A stretch of DNA of 64,000 nt from assembly GCA_035079385.1 (NCBI GenBank), contig JAVHKY010000025.1, positions 18,140,501-18,204,500 on the forward strand, read 5' to 3'. Of this stretch, positions 9,900 through 20,039 are shown in pieces. The translations under genes and the position numbers were made by a program. The DNA comes from Aspidiotus rigidus. Taxonomy: Eukaryota > Arthropoda > Insecta > Hemiptera > Diaspididae. The notes beneath the pieces were generated by a model that was not told where the DNA came from, made no database searches, and saw only the letters and a list, made by a program, of their open reading frames with translations. How positions within the stretch are numbered: position 1 is the stretch's first letter; each line of letters begins with the position of its first letter.

Positions 9900-12240
9900 A
9901 TTCTCAAATCTCGTACCAAAACAAATTCAACCCATAGAACAGGTTATCTGCGTTCCTCGTTTAACTTCGGTAAGGAAGCCGTAATTTTTCTCTTCTAAAG
10001 CTTTCGCAAAATCTTGCCGAGGACCCCGATTTTTATTGTCTTCCATATTCTAGTCCTGTGATCTCATGCAAGCGAGACGCAAGAATTACCGAAATATTAA
10101 AATCTTGCAAGTCATTCTTTCGGAAATAGTTTCTATCCGATTTACCATTTAAAAATCTTCCTAAATTTCCCTACTTTGCTCTGCACTGTATTTTCGGAAG
10201 GCATCTCTACTTTCCCTAGGCTATTTTTTAACTGAATTGAGTCTCAGTCGAATGCTGAAGGAAATAATGTATAAGTAATTTGCCCCTAATCCTTATTAGG
10301 ATGGAATATTTAAAATCTCAGCTCTGCACTTGGTCTCTAAATTTTTGTTGACCCTCACTAACTTACACTTTTTTCATAAACCATACACCATCTTAAAAAC
10401 TGAATTCGAGCACGCACCTCTCCGCCAGAGAGAGAAAAAAGAACTGTTTTACTGTCATATATTCGAACAACTCCACTAATAAGTATGTTTATTGTTCAGG
10501 TGTCTATAATCGATGATTCATTACACACTAATAGTTGTAAATTACTTCTTTACAAAAAATTTTTTAAATTATACATAGTTTGACGAATACGTCGTTAATT
10601 TCTTCTAAGTCATAAACAACGCTGTGTATTTAATTCTATTTTTCGGTCTCCATATACCTATGCAGCTGATATTTTAACCGCTCGGATGAGGTGGAGTAAC
10701 TCTAGTCACGTGTTTCGCAAGATACTGCGAATTTTATGTACTAAAAATTTCTTTAATCGTATACATACACAGTCATTTTTCAGAAACATGATCTTTCACT
10801 CTTTGGGCATAATGTAAGTACATACGTATTTTAGGAGAAAAGTTGACTTGTTTGTGTACGCAATCAATCGTCGTTGAGTGTCAGTGTCCTACACTAGCGT
10901 GAGAACTTGGTAAATGCAATGCATTTGTATTATGTATAATAATATAGGTATACTTTTATTACGATTACCTACATCGCTTCTACTAAATCAGTATTACAGC
11001 ATTACAACTATACTGTGCGGAGCGTCAAATATAACGAAATTTATTCCGGAATAATAACCATTCAATGACTAAGCTAATAATATGGACCATTTTTAGAGTA
11101 CCACTGTTGCCAAGCCTATGGGGTCTACGAAAATTATCCATTAGATACATAAAAGACATAACTTTTTTGGATAAAACTTTATATTTTATCTTACTGCTTC
11201 AAATTCTTTTTCGTTAGCTTTGTTCAAAACCTCATTATATAGAAGATAAAGGATTTTCCGATTTCGATTTCAATAATCGATTATTTTTGAAGTCAAAATT
11301 CGTCAATCGCTCAGAAGTCGAAACTCGGCAAGGTCCTCAAAGTAGGTCGAATGCGTAGCGCCTTTCGCAACCATACTTTGCACGATGGTCGGCATATTTA
11401 CAAGGAACCTGTTCTATTGGGGGTTATTTTGAAGAATTTGCCGTGCACCGTAAGTGGTCCGATGAAAATTGACCAAACCTACAAAAGGAGTTGGACTCGA
11501 AAAAATTTCGACTTTTGAACCATTTTGATTTTCAAGCCGTATATCATAGGGGTGGGGGAAGACTCAAGAGAAATGTAGAATCTTTCAGATCCAATTCCCA
11601 ATACCAAAACTAATTTGACCCATGGAACAGGTTCCCTGCGTTCCTCAGTCCCTCTAAGCACGATCAACATTTTACAAACTCCCCCTCTGCTCATATAATA
11701 GCTCAAAATTCAGAATTTGTCGATGTTTACAAAGAAGTTGTGCACGGAGAGTGAGAATTTTTAGATTCCCTTCCATGAAACAGGGTTTTCTGTTAATAAG
11801 TTTACGCCCTCCGTAAATAGTTCCGCCGCTCCACTCTTTTGTCAGCCCTCTGACTGGACTTGAGAAAGAATACCGGAAGAAGAGATTTGATGAAGAAGTT
11901 GATTTCTACTGGAGAAAAGGACACCTAGATGCAGTAGGTTGCGGAAAGCAGTCGAGTTTGGGTTGGCGAAAAGTAATGTTTGAAACTGAGTTCGAAAAAA
12001 TTGATGATCCAAGACTTCTGGGAGGCATTTGGTGGCGGGAGATTGAATGAACTTTACACTGTAAGACGATAACTGCGATATATTTTCCGATATATTGACC
12101 AAAAACTGAATTTTGGGAGATATTGGTTCTTCTTGTGAGCCACGCGGAGGACCACTATCTGTTTTGGTATTGGGGATGAGAGAGGGAGAAGTATACTCAG
12201 AAGACTCCCGCAGCCAACTTTTCAGACGTCATCAATGCCC
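9900..12240. other. No gene recognised; scattered repeat remnants
   Basis: Isolated minisatellite and AACAGG(TT)CCCTG-type hairpin pieces occur near 9935-9960, 11400-11430, 11520-11560 and 11615-11640. The remainder has no recognisable domain, RNA gene or transposon end. A 75- to 86-codon minus-strand frame at 11842-12102 could not be assigned. Confidence 0.5.
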
Positions 12241-12246
12241 CTGACT

Positions 12247-12497
12247 CAGGGTGTCCACTTTTTCTTTGAAATGAAATTCCCTGACTTTTCCATAACTTTT
12301 CCCTGACTTTTTCAGGTTTTTCCAGACCATAATCTCCACTGAAAAGCAAAAAAAAGAGAAAAAAAAGAGGAAAAACTTATCTCAAAAAATTCCCTGACTC
12401 TTGGGTAAAGTTCCCAAAATTCCCTGACTTTTCCAGATTTTGAAAATTCCTTGACTTTTCCAGGTTTTCCCTGACTTTTCCAGAAGTGGCCACCCTG
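12247..12497. mobile_element. 251-bp MITE with CAGGGTG termini
   Basis: The element starts CAGGGTGTCCACTT and ends AGTGGCCACCCTG, an inverted repeat, and is flanked by TGACT at 12242-12246 and 12498-12502. The interior is rich in CCCTGACTTTTCC repeats. This is a widespread animal MITE type; its TIR and short target duplication are directly visible here. Confidence 0.8.
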
Positions 12498-13530
12498 TGA
12501 CTGTATCTACGGACTCGAGAAAAGTTCGATTTCTAAAAAGGAGAGACTTCGAAACATTATGTCTACAAAGTTGGAAAATTTTCAATCTATCAACTCATGG
12601 TCTAGGCTAAAACGAAGAAATCTTAGGCTAGAATAACATTTCAGACCAAACATAAGCTAGGTACAGAGAACCATTCTAGGCGGAGACTACTTATATTGAG
12701 GTATAGGAGCTTATACAATTATACATCCATAAAATGTGTTGGCGTTTGACCTTACTGACCCGATGGTCTTGATTCAATTTAAAAATTTGAAAAAGTCGCG
12801 GGTTCTTCAACAGAGTTGCACGAGAAGACATGGAGCTCCAAAAACGTTGATAGACTAGTTGTGTGGTATGAATCTCATAGTGTTTGAAGCCTTGCATATC
12901 TGGTTCATTGAAGGGGCTAAGTCAATTGGTATATAGTTACTCAAAATGGCTATCTTCAAAGCTACATACACCGATCACCGAGCTATACATGATAGGAGGG
13001 GACTTGAAAAATTCTTGAGACCCAAAGTTTGCCGGCCGGCCGGACAGTGGACATTTCTTCCGAAAAACCCAGGTTCCTTCTTAAAAACTCACAGGTTCTT
13101 TAACGAAATTAAACGAGGGGTGGCAGGGAACCTGTTTTATGGGACTCGTGGGATATAAAAAATGTTGACGTACCAGATCTATGATGTAATCAAATTGTGA
13201 CGCAACAGGCCCCAGCTTTGGGGCTGTATATGATAGGAGGAGGATTTACAATACCTTAGAAAGACGTTCTGAGTCTTAAGGTATTTAAAGCGTTGCATAT
13301 CTGGCTCATTGAAGGGGGTAAGTCAATTGATGTATGAAGTATTGCACATATAGTTACTCAAAGGGGCTTTCTTTCAGGCTACATACACCGGTCACCGAGC
13401 TATATATGATAGTAGGGGGACTGGGAAGCAGAAGTTTTTCCGACAACCCCCCCCCCCCCCACCCGATAAAACAGATTTTCTGTTAAAAACTCACGGGCTC
13501 ATTAACAGAATTAAACAAGGGGTGGCAGGG

Positions 13531-13725
13531 CAAGGTGTTTGAAAAGAGGTGTGCTCAGTTCGATTGTAAACAAAACGCAACCCGCATGCACATTTAAAAA
13601 TACATGGGACGCGGAACCGGGTGACGTCACCCGGTTCTGATTTTACATTGTTTTAAATGGAGATCAGCTGATGTAGCGCCTTGTTGTTTACATTGAGCTG
13701 AGCACACCTCTTTTCAAACACCTTG
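13531..13725. mobile_element. 195-bp foldback MITE with 9-bp target duplication
   Basis: A 28-bp perfect terminal inverted repeat begins CAAGGTGTTTGAAAAGAGG at the left and ends CAAACACCTTG at the right; similarity continues inwards to TGTAAACAA. The direct repeat GTGGCAGGG flanks both sides (13522-13530 and 13726-13734). The uninterrupted target is visible in the neighbouring copy of the host repeat (GAGGGGTGGCAGGGAACC near 13113-13130), so insertion is well supported. A 9-bp duplication fits Mutator-like elements. The interior contains a perfect 24-bp palindrome at 13614-13637. Confidence 0.85.
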
Positions 13726-13775
13726 GTGGCAGGGAACCTGTTTTATGGGGTACGTGGGATCTGAAAAAAGCAGAG

Positions 13776-14221
13776 GTGTCAAGCAAAAGCCATTAATCGC
13801 TAAAGCAGCAGAAGCAGCCAATCTTTGATTGGCTTTTAAGCTAATCAAAAGCCAGTCAATGATTTTTTCATTCAGCCGTTAGCCAATCAAAAGCAAATAC
13901 TGATCAGCTGCTTTTCATTTCGCTCCGGAACGATTCATTCCGCTCCGGAGTTTCATTATTTAGCTCCGGAATTGAGATTCATTGTTCATTCCGCTCCGGA
14001 ACGGTTCATTCCACTTCGGAGTTTCATCATTTAGCTCCGGAGTTGAGTTTCATGGTTCATTCCGCTCCAAAATTTTATCATTCTGTTCCGGAGTTGAGTT
14101 ATTAGCGAATTGTTCAGTAGCCAATAAAATGAGAGAAAAGCAATAGCCATGTTTTAAGCCAATCATTGGTAAAGCAAGAAGCTAAAAGCTAGATTTAAGT
14201 CAATCAGCATTTGCTTGACAC
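13776..14221. mobile_element. 446-bp MITE with 12-bp TIR and internal tandem repeats
   Basis: Ends are GTGTCAAGCAAA at the left and TTTGCTTGACAC at the right. Between 13905 and 14100 a unit of roughly 60 bp repeats, marked by TTCATTCCGCTCCGGA and TTTAGCTCCGGA. Flanks read CTGAAAAAAG on the left and CTGGAAAAAAG on the right, a possible imperfect target duplication. Like the previous MITE it lies within the tandem array at 12885-15070. Confidence 0.6.
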
Positions 14222-15333
14222 GTCTGGAAAAAAGTAAACGAATTAGATCTATGACGTCATTGTGACGTCACAGGGACTTGGAAACATTCCGACCTCCAAG
14301 CTATAAATGATTCAACTTCTGAGCTATATATGATAGCCTTAGAAGGACGTTCTGAGTCTTGTGGTGTTTGAAGAATTATGAGGTTCAATGAAGGGGTCAA
14401 GTCAGTTGGTGTATGAGGATTGCATACCCACTTACTTGAAGGGGCTATCTTTCAGGCTATATAAACCGACCTGTCTATGGCAGGAGTTTGCCGGCCGGAT
14501 GGCGGACGTTTTTTCTCGAAAAAACAGATTCCCTGTTAAAAACTCATGGGTTCTTCAACGGAATCAAACAAGGGGGGCAGGGAACCTGTTTTATGGGGCA
14601 CATGGGATCTGAAAAATGTTGACGTACCAAATCTATGACGTCATCAAATTGTGACTGGAGCTATATATGATAGGAGGAGGCTTGGTATACCTTAGCAGGA
14701 TGTTCCGAGTCTTACAGTTTTTGAAGCGTTGCATACCTAACTCATTGAAGGGAATAAGTCAGTCATTGTATGAAATATTGCATATCTCGTTACTCGAAGG
14801 GGCTATTTTTCATGCTACATACACCGGTCACCGAGCTATATATGATAGGAGGAGAATTGGTATACCGTAACAGGACGTTTTGGGTAGCGTTGCATACCTA
14901 GCTCACTGAAGGGGCCAAGCGCAGTTGTTGTATGAAGCATTGCATACCTAGTTACTCGATGGAGCTATTTTTCAAGCTACATTCACCGGTCACCGAGTTA
15001 TATATGATAAGAACAGGACTTGGAAAATCCCCACCCCCTCCACCACGACAAAACAGGTTCCCTGTTATCAGGTTTAAAACTTTGAGTCCCAATCCTCTAT
15101 GAAGAGAATTTGAAAGTTTAGTTTACGTCCTGAAGAAAAACGAATTTGTCACTCAAAACTGACACACGACTTAATTAGTAAAGCGCTGTTAGCTAATTGA
15201 GTGTCAGCTTAACTTCTTGTTATGAGTTTTACAAATTAAAAGGCAAAAGAGATATGAAAACGTCTCAATATCCGAAACACTGAATTTTATTGGTTCACAA
15301 TACTAAAGATTTTTTCGTGCAGAGAACATCAAT

Positions 15334-16064
15334 GGTTAAGTAAAAACGGCTTTGCTCGCACTATTTTTAGCGGGGAACCCGCTATCTATTTTGTTAGGAG
15401 ATTACATCCTCAGAAAACGTCCGCGTCCGCAGGTTAGGTTAGGTTACGGGACTTGGAAGAATTTCGAGTCTCGAGCTATATATGATAGGAGGGGGACTTG
15501 GAAGAATTTCGAGTCTCGAGCTATATATGATAGGAGGGGGACTTAGAAGAATTTCACGTCTCGAGCTATATATAATAGGGGGGGGGGGGACTTAGAAGAA
15601 TTTTGACTTTCGAACTACCGTCCGCCGTCCAACCAAAAACTTGGAAAAATTTTGAGACTCGAGCTATATATGATAGGAGGGGGACTTGGAAGAATTTTGA
15701 GTCTTGAGCTATATATGATAGAAAGGGGACTTAGAAGAATTTCAAGTCTCGAGCTATATATGATAGGAGGGGGACTTAGAAGAATTTCGAGCCTCAAACT
15801 ATATATGATAGAAGGGGGACTTGGAAGAATTTCGACTCTCGAGCTATATATGATAGGAGGGAATGTAGAATGATAATTTCGATTTGAATTATATGACAAG
15901 ATTATCAACTCAGTTCCACACCACCTGAGAGGTCGAGTTAAGGAATTGCGGGTTCCCCGCTGCCATTGCAACGTCTGCAATGGCTTCTAATTTTTTTTTT
16001 TTTTTTTTTTTTTTGGAGTAATTATAATAAAAAATAGTGCGAGCAAAGCCGTTTTTACTTAACC
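15334..16064. mobile_element. 731-bp composite with 35-bp perfect TIRs
   Basis: The first 35 bases (15334-15368) are the exact reverse complement of the last 35 (16030-16064). The shared end reads GGTTAAGTAAAAACGGC and continues TTTGCTCGCACTATTTTT. TTAA occurs symmetrically two bases inside each end, so the true ends may be the TTAA with the flanking dinucleotide matching by chance. Nearly all of the interior is a hairpin-capped minisatellite element (15369-15984) that is also present elsewhere without these TIRs, so it probably inserted into a small TIR element. Confidence 0.75.
15369..15984. mobile_element. Hairpin-capped element with internal 45-bp minisatellite, copy 1
   Basis: The left cap is the palindromic hairpin AGCGGGGAACCCGCT (15369-15383). 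The right side has GCGGGTTCCCCGCT (15948-15961) followed by a hairpin with stems GCCATTGCA and TGCAATGGC (15962-15984), then TTCTAA and a long T run. The interior (about 15450-15863) holds roughly nine to ten copies of a 45-bp unit containing GAGCTATATATGATAGGAGG. A close inverted copy with the same caps and the same unique segments (GTCCGCGTCCGCAGGTTAGG near the left cap, CTCAGTTCCACACCACCTG near the right) lies at 53384-53856. No protein is encoded. Subterminal hairpins with internal tandem repeats recall Helitron-derived non-autonomous elements, but this is an inference. Confidence 0.75.
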
Positions 16065-16460
16065 CTTTATTGGTTCATTTAAACACTCAGTTATAACGCT
16101 TATATGCGCTTCATATATGATAGATGTGGGACTTGAAGGAATTTCGACCTCCGAGCTAGATATATTTCAAAGTCCCTAAAATAGGTCAAGGTCACTGATG
16201 ATGTTAGGCCTTTATCCTAGTTTTTTCTAGAAATTCTCAATACCAAAACCGATTTGACTCATAGAACAGGTTCCCTGCGACCATCGTTTAACTTCGTTAA
16301 GGTAGCCATCTTTTTTGTCCCTATTCTTGGCCTAGCATGTGTATAGTATACTTCATACCAAACTGAGTAGCTCACTTGCTCCATTCGTTCACCTAAATAG
16401 CCTCGTATAATACTAGTATGGGTCTATTACGTTATACCAGGCCTCACCTTCTGCCCCCAC

Positions 16461-16482
16461 CTCTCTCTCTCTCTCTCTCTCT
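16461..16482. repeat. (CT)n microsatellite
   Basis: Eleven CT dinucleotides occur in a row. Confidence 0.95.
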
Positions 16483-16489
16483 GGCCCTA

Positions 16490-18880
16490 TGTATCACCAC
16501 ATATCACTACTCTAGGAGTATGAGCTAAGTATTGAGCCTAGTTTAGCCCAGTATGTCAGAGGATAAAGCCTACTATACTGTGTTAGGAGCAGTATAAAGA
16601 AAGCCTAATATGGGGATAGGTTGAGCTAGTTAGCCTAACAAACAGTACATGAAGCTCTTAGTATATTGTATGTCAAGCCTAGTAAAGCCTAGTATACTGT
16701 ATGTTAGGCCGCCTAGTATAATGAAAGAGGGAAATGTTGACATTTTTCGAGGCCCTTAAAGTGGGTCAATATTTTTGATGACGTCATCAAGCATGACAAC
16801 GAAACGTGATGGTTTTTTGTAACAAATTTTTGCGACAATTTCTCGAGACGATTTTTCCAAGAGTAGCCTCAGTCAAAAAAACTGTAACAGTTTTCCGTGA
16901 CGGTTTTTTCAAGACTAGCCCCAATCTTGTAAGCATATGAAGTATTAATTGTGATTATTTGCCACTCTTTAAACAATGAAACACGTCTATTCCCTCTCTA
17001 ATTTTAAGTTTTCATAATCTGTTTCGAGCACAATTACTTCATCCTTCGTGAATGATAAAATTATGTCAAGGGATCTAGGAGCAATTTCAATTTGAGTCAG
17101 AACTTTTCATCTTGTTCTTGGACAGAGGTGGGTAGAAGATAGTGTTAAATATTTCTTTCCTGTCCTACCTCCCTCTTTTCGATGCTTCAACTTGACAGAA
17201 GAAGATAACGGGTGGAACTGACATCGACTGTCGCGTAAGACCCTCTCAGAGGTTCGTGACCTCAAAATTACGAACATATTACACGGTTTCGGGTAGTAAT
17301 TTCACGAAGATTTTTAAACGCGTACGATCAATTATGCGTCCATCATCGCTGATGAAATTGCGAGTACATTCTTTTGCGTTCGCACATTCATCGTCCAACC
17401 AAAAGAAAATATTATTTCATTTTTCGTAATCTTATTTCGTAAATGTGTCGCCGTGTGTTGGTCATTAACTCCACCATTTGCGATCGAAGAAACATTCAGA
17501 TATATGTATTTTTTTACACGGACGGGAAAGGAGTATACAGAAAACTGTGATTTGATTTTTCCTCGATGACTATACTAAGCCCCGTATACATGTATGACTG
17601 ATATACACGCAACGTGCCCGATTGCGACTACAAAACCACCGATTGGATTATTATGAAAGCGACGAGATACTGATTATGGTTTAATGGTTCGAAGCTTCGA
17701 CAACGACGTCGCAAGAAGCTACACGATTTAGGCACCGTATCTACATTTTGCAGACGAACATGAGAATGCATAATGTAGGGAAAGAGCACGGCATATCTTA
17801 ATGTCGCTTTTATGTTTACTACGCTAAAAGTTTGGAAACAGCTGTGTTCGTACTTTTACTGACTACAAGAAATGAGGACGACAGACGAAAAACGCGATTG
17901 ATGAGCTTCTCGATCTGCGGGAGAAAAATCAATATTTGAGTAGACGAGCGCGATTTTATACCGTACTCGAGTGCTCTACATGCGCCTCTAGCCAACTTAG
18001 TCCATATTCCTATACGTACAAGTAGAACAAATCAAATCGTCTCGAGCGATGCAACTTGAAATATATTTATATAGGTCTAATAAATGTACATAATAAAGTC
18101 AGAATAGCGTGTCTTACATAAATGAAAAATTTCTTTGCATTCAATGATAGACCTCTCTATCTCACGGTTTATGCCTGCGTCTATTTGTATATTCTAGCGA
18201 ATTGAAAAAATAATAAAGTCGCGTATTATGCAGCCTCGTACTCCCGCAGTGTTGCCACGTGACTTCCTTAAAAATTTTAAGATCATCGAATATTCAGTGA
18301 AAAATTCCTAGAAACTTTACTCATAATCGATCGACATCGCGTGGGTAGAAATGAAAAGGAAGAAGAGTGAGCAAAATGTTCATATCTTGTCTGACCTTTT
18401 TTAGCGGGGATTCTGTGGAAAGTGCATCTCTGAAAAACGTCCACATCTAGAGCTTTTTGTTTAAATACCTGCAAAGAAGGGACTATTTTGAAGTGGGATC
18501 TCTATAGAGAGAATAGGAATTGGCCTCAGCTTCATGGAGAGAACGAGGTTTTAGAACACGTCGGAAATTTGAGCCTTATGGCAGGATTCTTGAAAGAATT
18601 TCTAGCTGAGAAAGCTAATTAAATCTTATAAACGCAGAGAAGAACCAAAATTTTCAAATGTTTGCTATCCTAAATTTAGTTCAGTGAGATGAGACATTAA
18701 AAAATGGGGTCCAAATAAAAACTTTCGACCTCTGTACTTTATATGATAGAAAAGGGACTTGGGAATCTCATTTCCCTAAAACTAGCAGCCTCCTTCGTCA
18801 GCTGCTCGGGATTGCGTCAGTCGAGGCGAACAGGGAACCTATTTTATGGGGGTTCCTAGTTTCTTCACCACCATCATAAA
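16490..18880. other. No gene recognised
   Basis: From 16505 to 16735 the motif AGCCTAGTATA recurs irregularly in both orientations, and similar text is found at 3100-3170 and 61330-61395. TGACGTCA occurs at 16779. From 16900 to 18700 the sequence looks single-copy within the window but no domain or RNA gene could be assigned. Confidence 0.5.
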
Positions 18881-18884
18881 ACCA

Positions 18885-19215
18885 GGCCTAACATAAGTTT
18901 AACGTACACAGTATAGAAGCCTAAATATACTAAACCCTCTTACAGATTACAAGGATGAGGGCAGGGGGACTTCAGAATCAGGCTCGGGGTCACGATTGAT
19001 GAGTTCATTATAAAGGAAGGACTAATAGGGAGTGATGTGAACTCGCAAATTTTGAAATTAGGGGCTAGGACTCAGGACTCGTGGATCTCGCAGATTTTCA
19101 AAATCATGTCTAGGGTTCCTTTTCGGAGGGTGGCATGAATTTGCAAATTTTGGAATTAGGGGCTAGGACTCAGGAAACTTCGGAAAAGGCATGAAACATG
19201 TCAAGAAATTAGCAG
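18885..19215 (+). repeat. Dispersed repeat, diverged direct copy of 8570-8880
   Basis: The copy shares ordered blocks with 8570-8880: ACCAGGCCTAACATAAG, ACTAAACC(A/C)(C/T)(A/C)TTACA, TTCAGAATCAGG, GAACTC(A/G)CAAATTTTG and ATGAAACATGTCAAGAAATT. No coding function is indicated. Confidence 0.6.
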
Positions 19216-20039
19216 CCATTTCACACTCTGTGATTTGGGGCCGTCATACGCCAAGATCACTAACAACGCAATAGTACTTTTGCCAACTTTGAAAACGGGA
19301 ACCGAACTATGGCGGTATGAGGGAGAAAAATTACATAAAACTTGGAATAATCCGTGAATGAAGCGGAATCGAAGGTTTCATCATCTCAATTTGTAGAATT
19401 GTATTTGTGGATCGTCTTCCATAGGATATCAAGAGCCCAAATCTGCTTTATTTGATTGTTATTCCCAATTTTCTATTCGTCTTCCATTAATTCCCGTTTT
19501 CAATTTCTCCCGTTCGCTCAGTAGAAACGCAGCGCGACGCTAGCGCTGTCTGGCCCGAATTTTGAAAATCCGCTTCTTTATTAGGATTGCAACTTATAAA
19601 AATCTTCCCCTGACCACTCGTAATTTCCTCATTTTTAATAGTTTTGAGAGATGTGCGGCCCTAATGATCATACACATGATGTTTTCAAACCCCTCCTCTA
19701 TTTCCTTTCAATCATCTTAGAGAATTGATATCGTATCATTCTTTAACTCGTTCTTTTAACAGGGAATCTGATTTGGGGGGGGGAGGAGGAGGCGGAAAAT
19801 ACATCCTTCGTCGAAGCTCGAGGATTTTCTAAGCTCTCTATCTCCCTCTCTTACCTTATACAGCTCGAGGGTAGAATCTGTGACGTCAAAGTTTGATGGT
19901 GTCATAGATCAGCCTCGTGACTTTATAATCTGATGACGTCATAGATCAGTTTTAGCGGGTAACCCGCTAACTCTTTTGTTGAGGAAGTATTTACACAAAA
20001 CGAGCGCAATCAAATTGTGCATGACGTCATTATTGTCGG

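Larger units (their letters stand above)
12885..15070 (+). repeat. Tandem array of a ~400-450 bp repeat
   Basis: Successive copies share the same ordered landmarks: GCGTTGCATA, TACTCGAAGGGGCTAT, CTACATACACCG, GAGCTATATATGATAGGAGG, GCCGGCCGG, AACAGGTTCCCTGTT-like, TTAAACGAGGGGTGGCAGGG, AACCTGTTTTATGGGG, GATCTGAAAAATGTTGACG and CTATGACGTCATCAAATTGTGAC. Copies start near 12885, 13285, 14345, 14700 and 14885, and a partial older copy lies at 2190-2470. Copies differ in which segments are kept. Two MITEs (13531-13725 and 13776-14221) have inserted into the array. Confidence 0.7.

Noticed and set aside
11842..12102. An 86-residue minus-strand frame as a retroelement ORF
   Set aside because: No reverse transcriptase, nuclease or zinc motif could be found on reading either strand.
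15615..15980. A 121-residue minus-strand frame with PPIIYSS repeats as a possible structural protein
   Set aside because: It is the 45-bp minisatellite read in frame. The same frame appears at 53388-53831, as expected for copies of a non-coding repeat; there is no signal peptide or unrelated conserved part.
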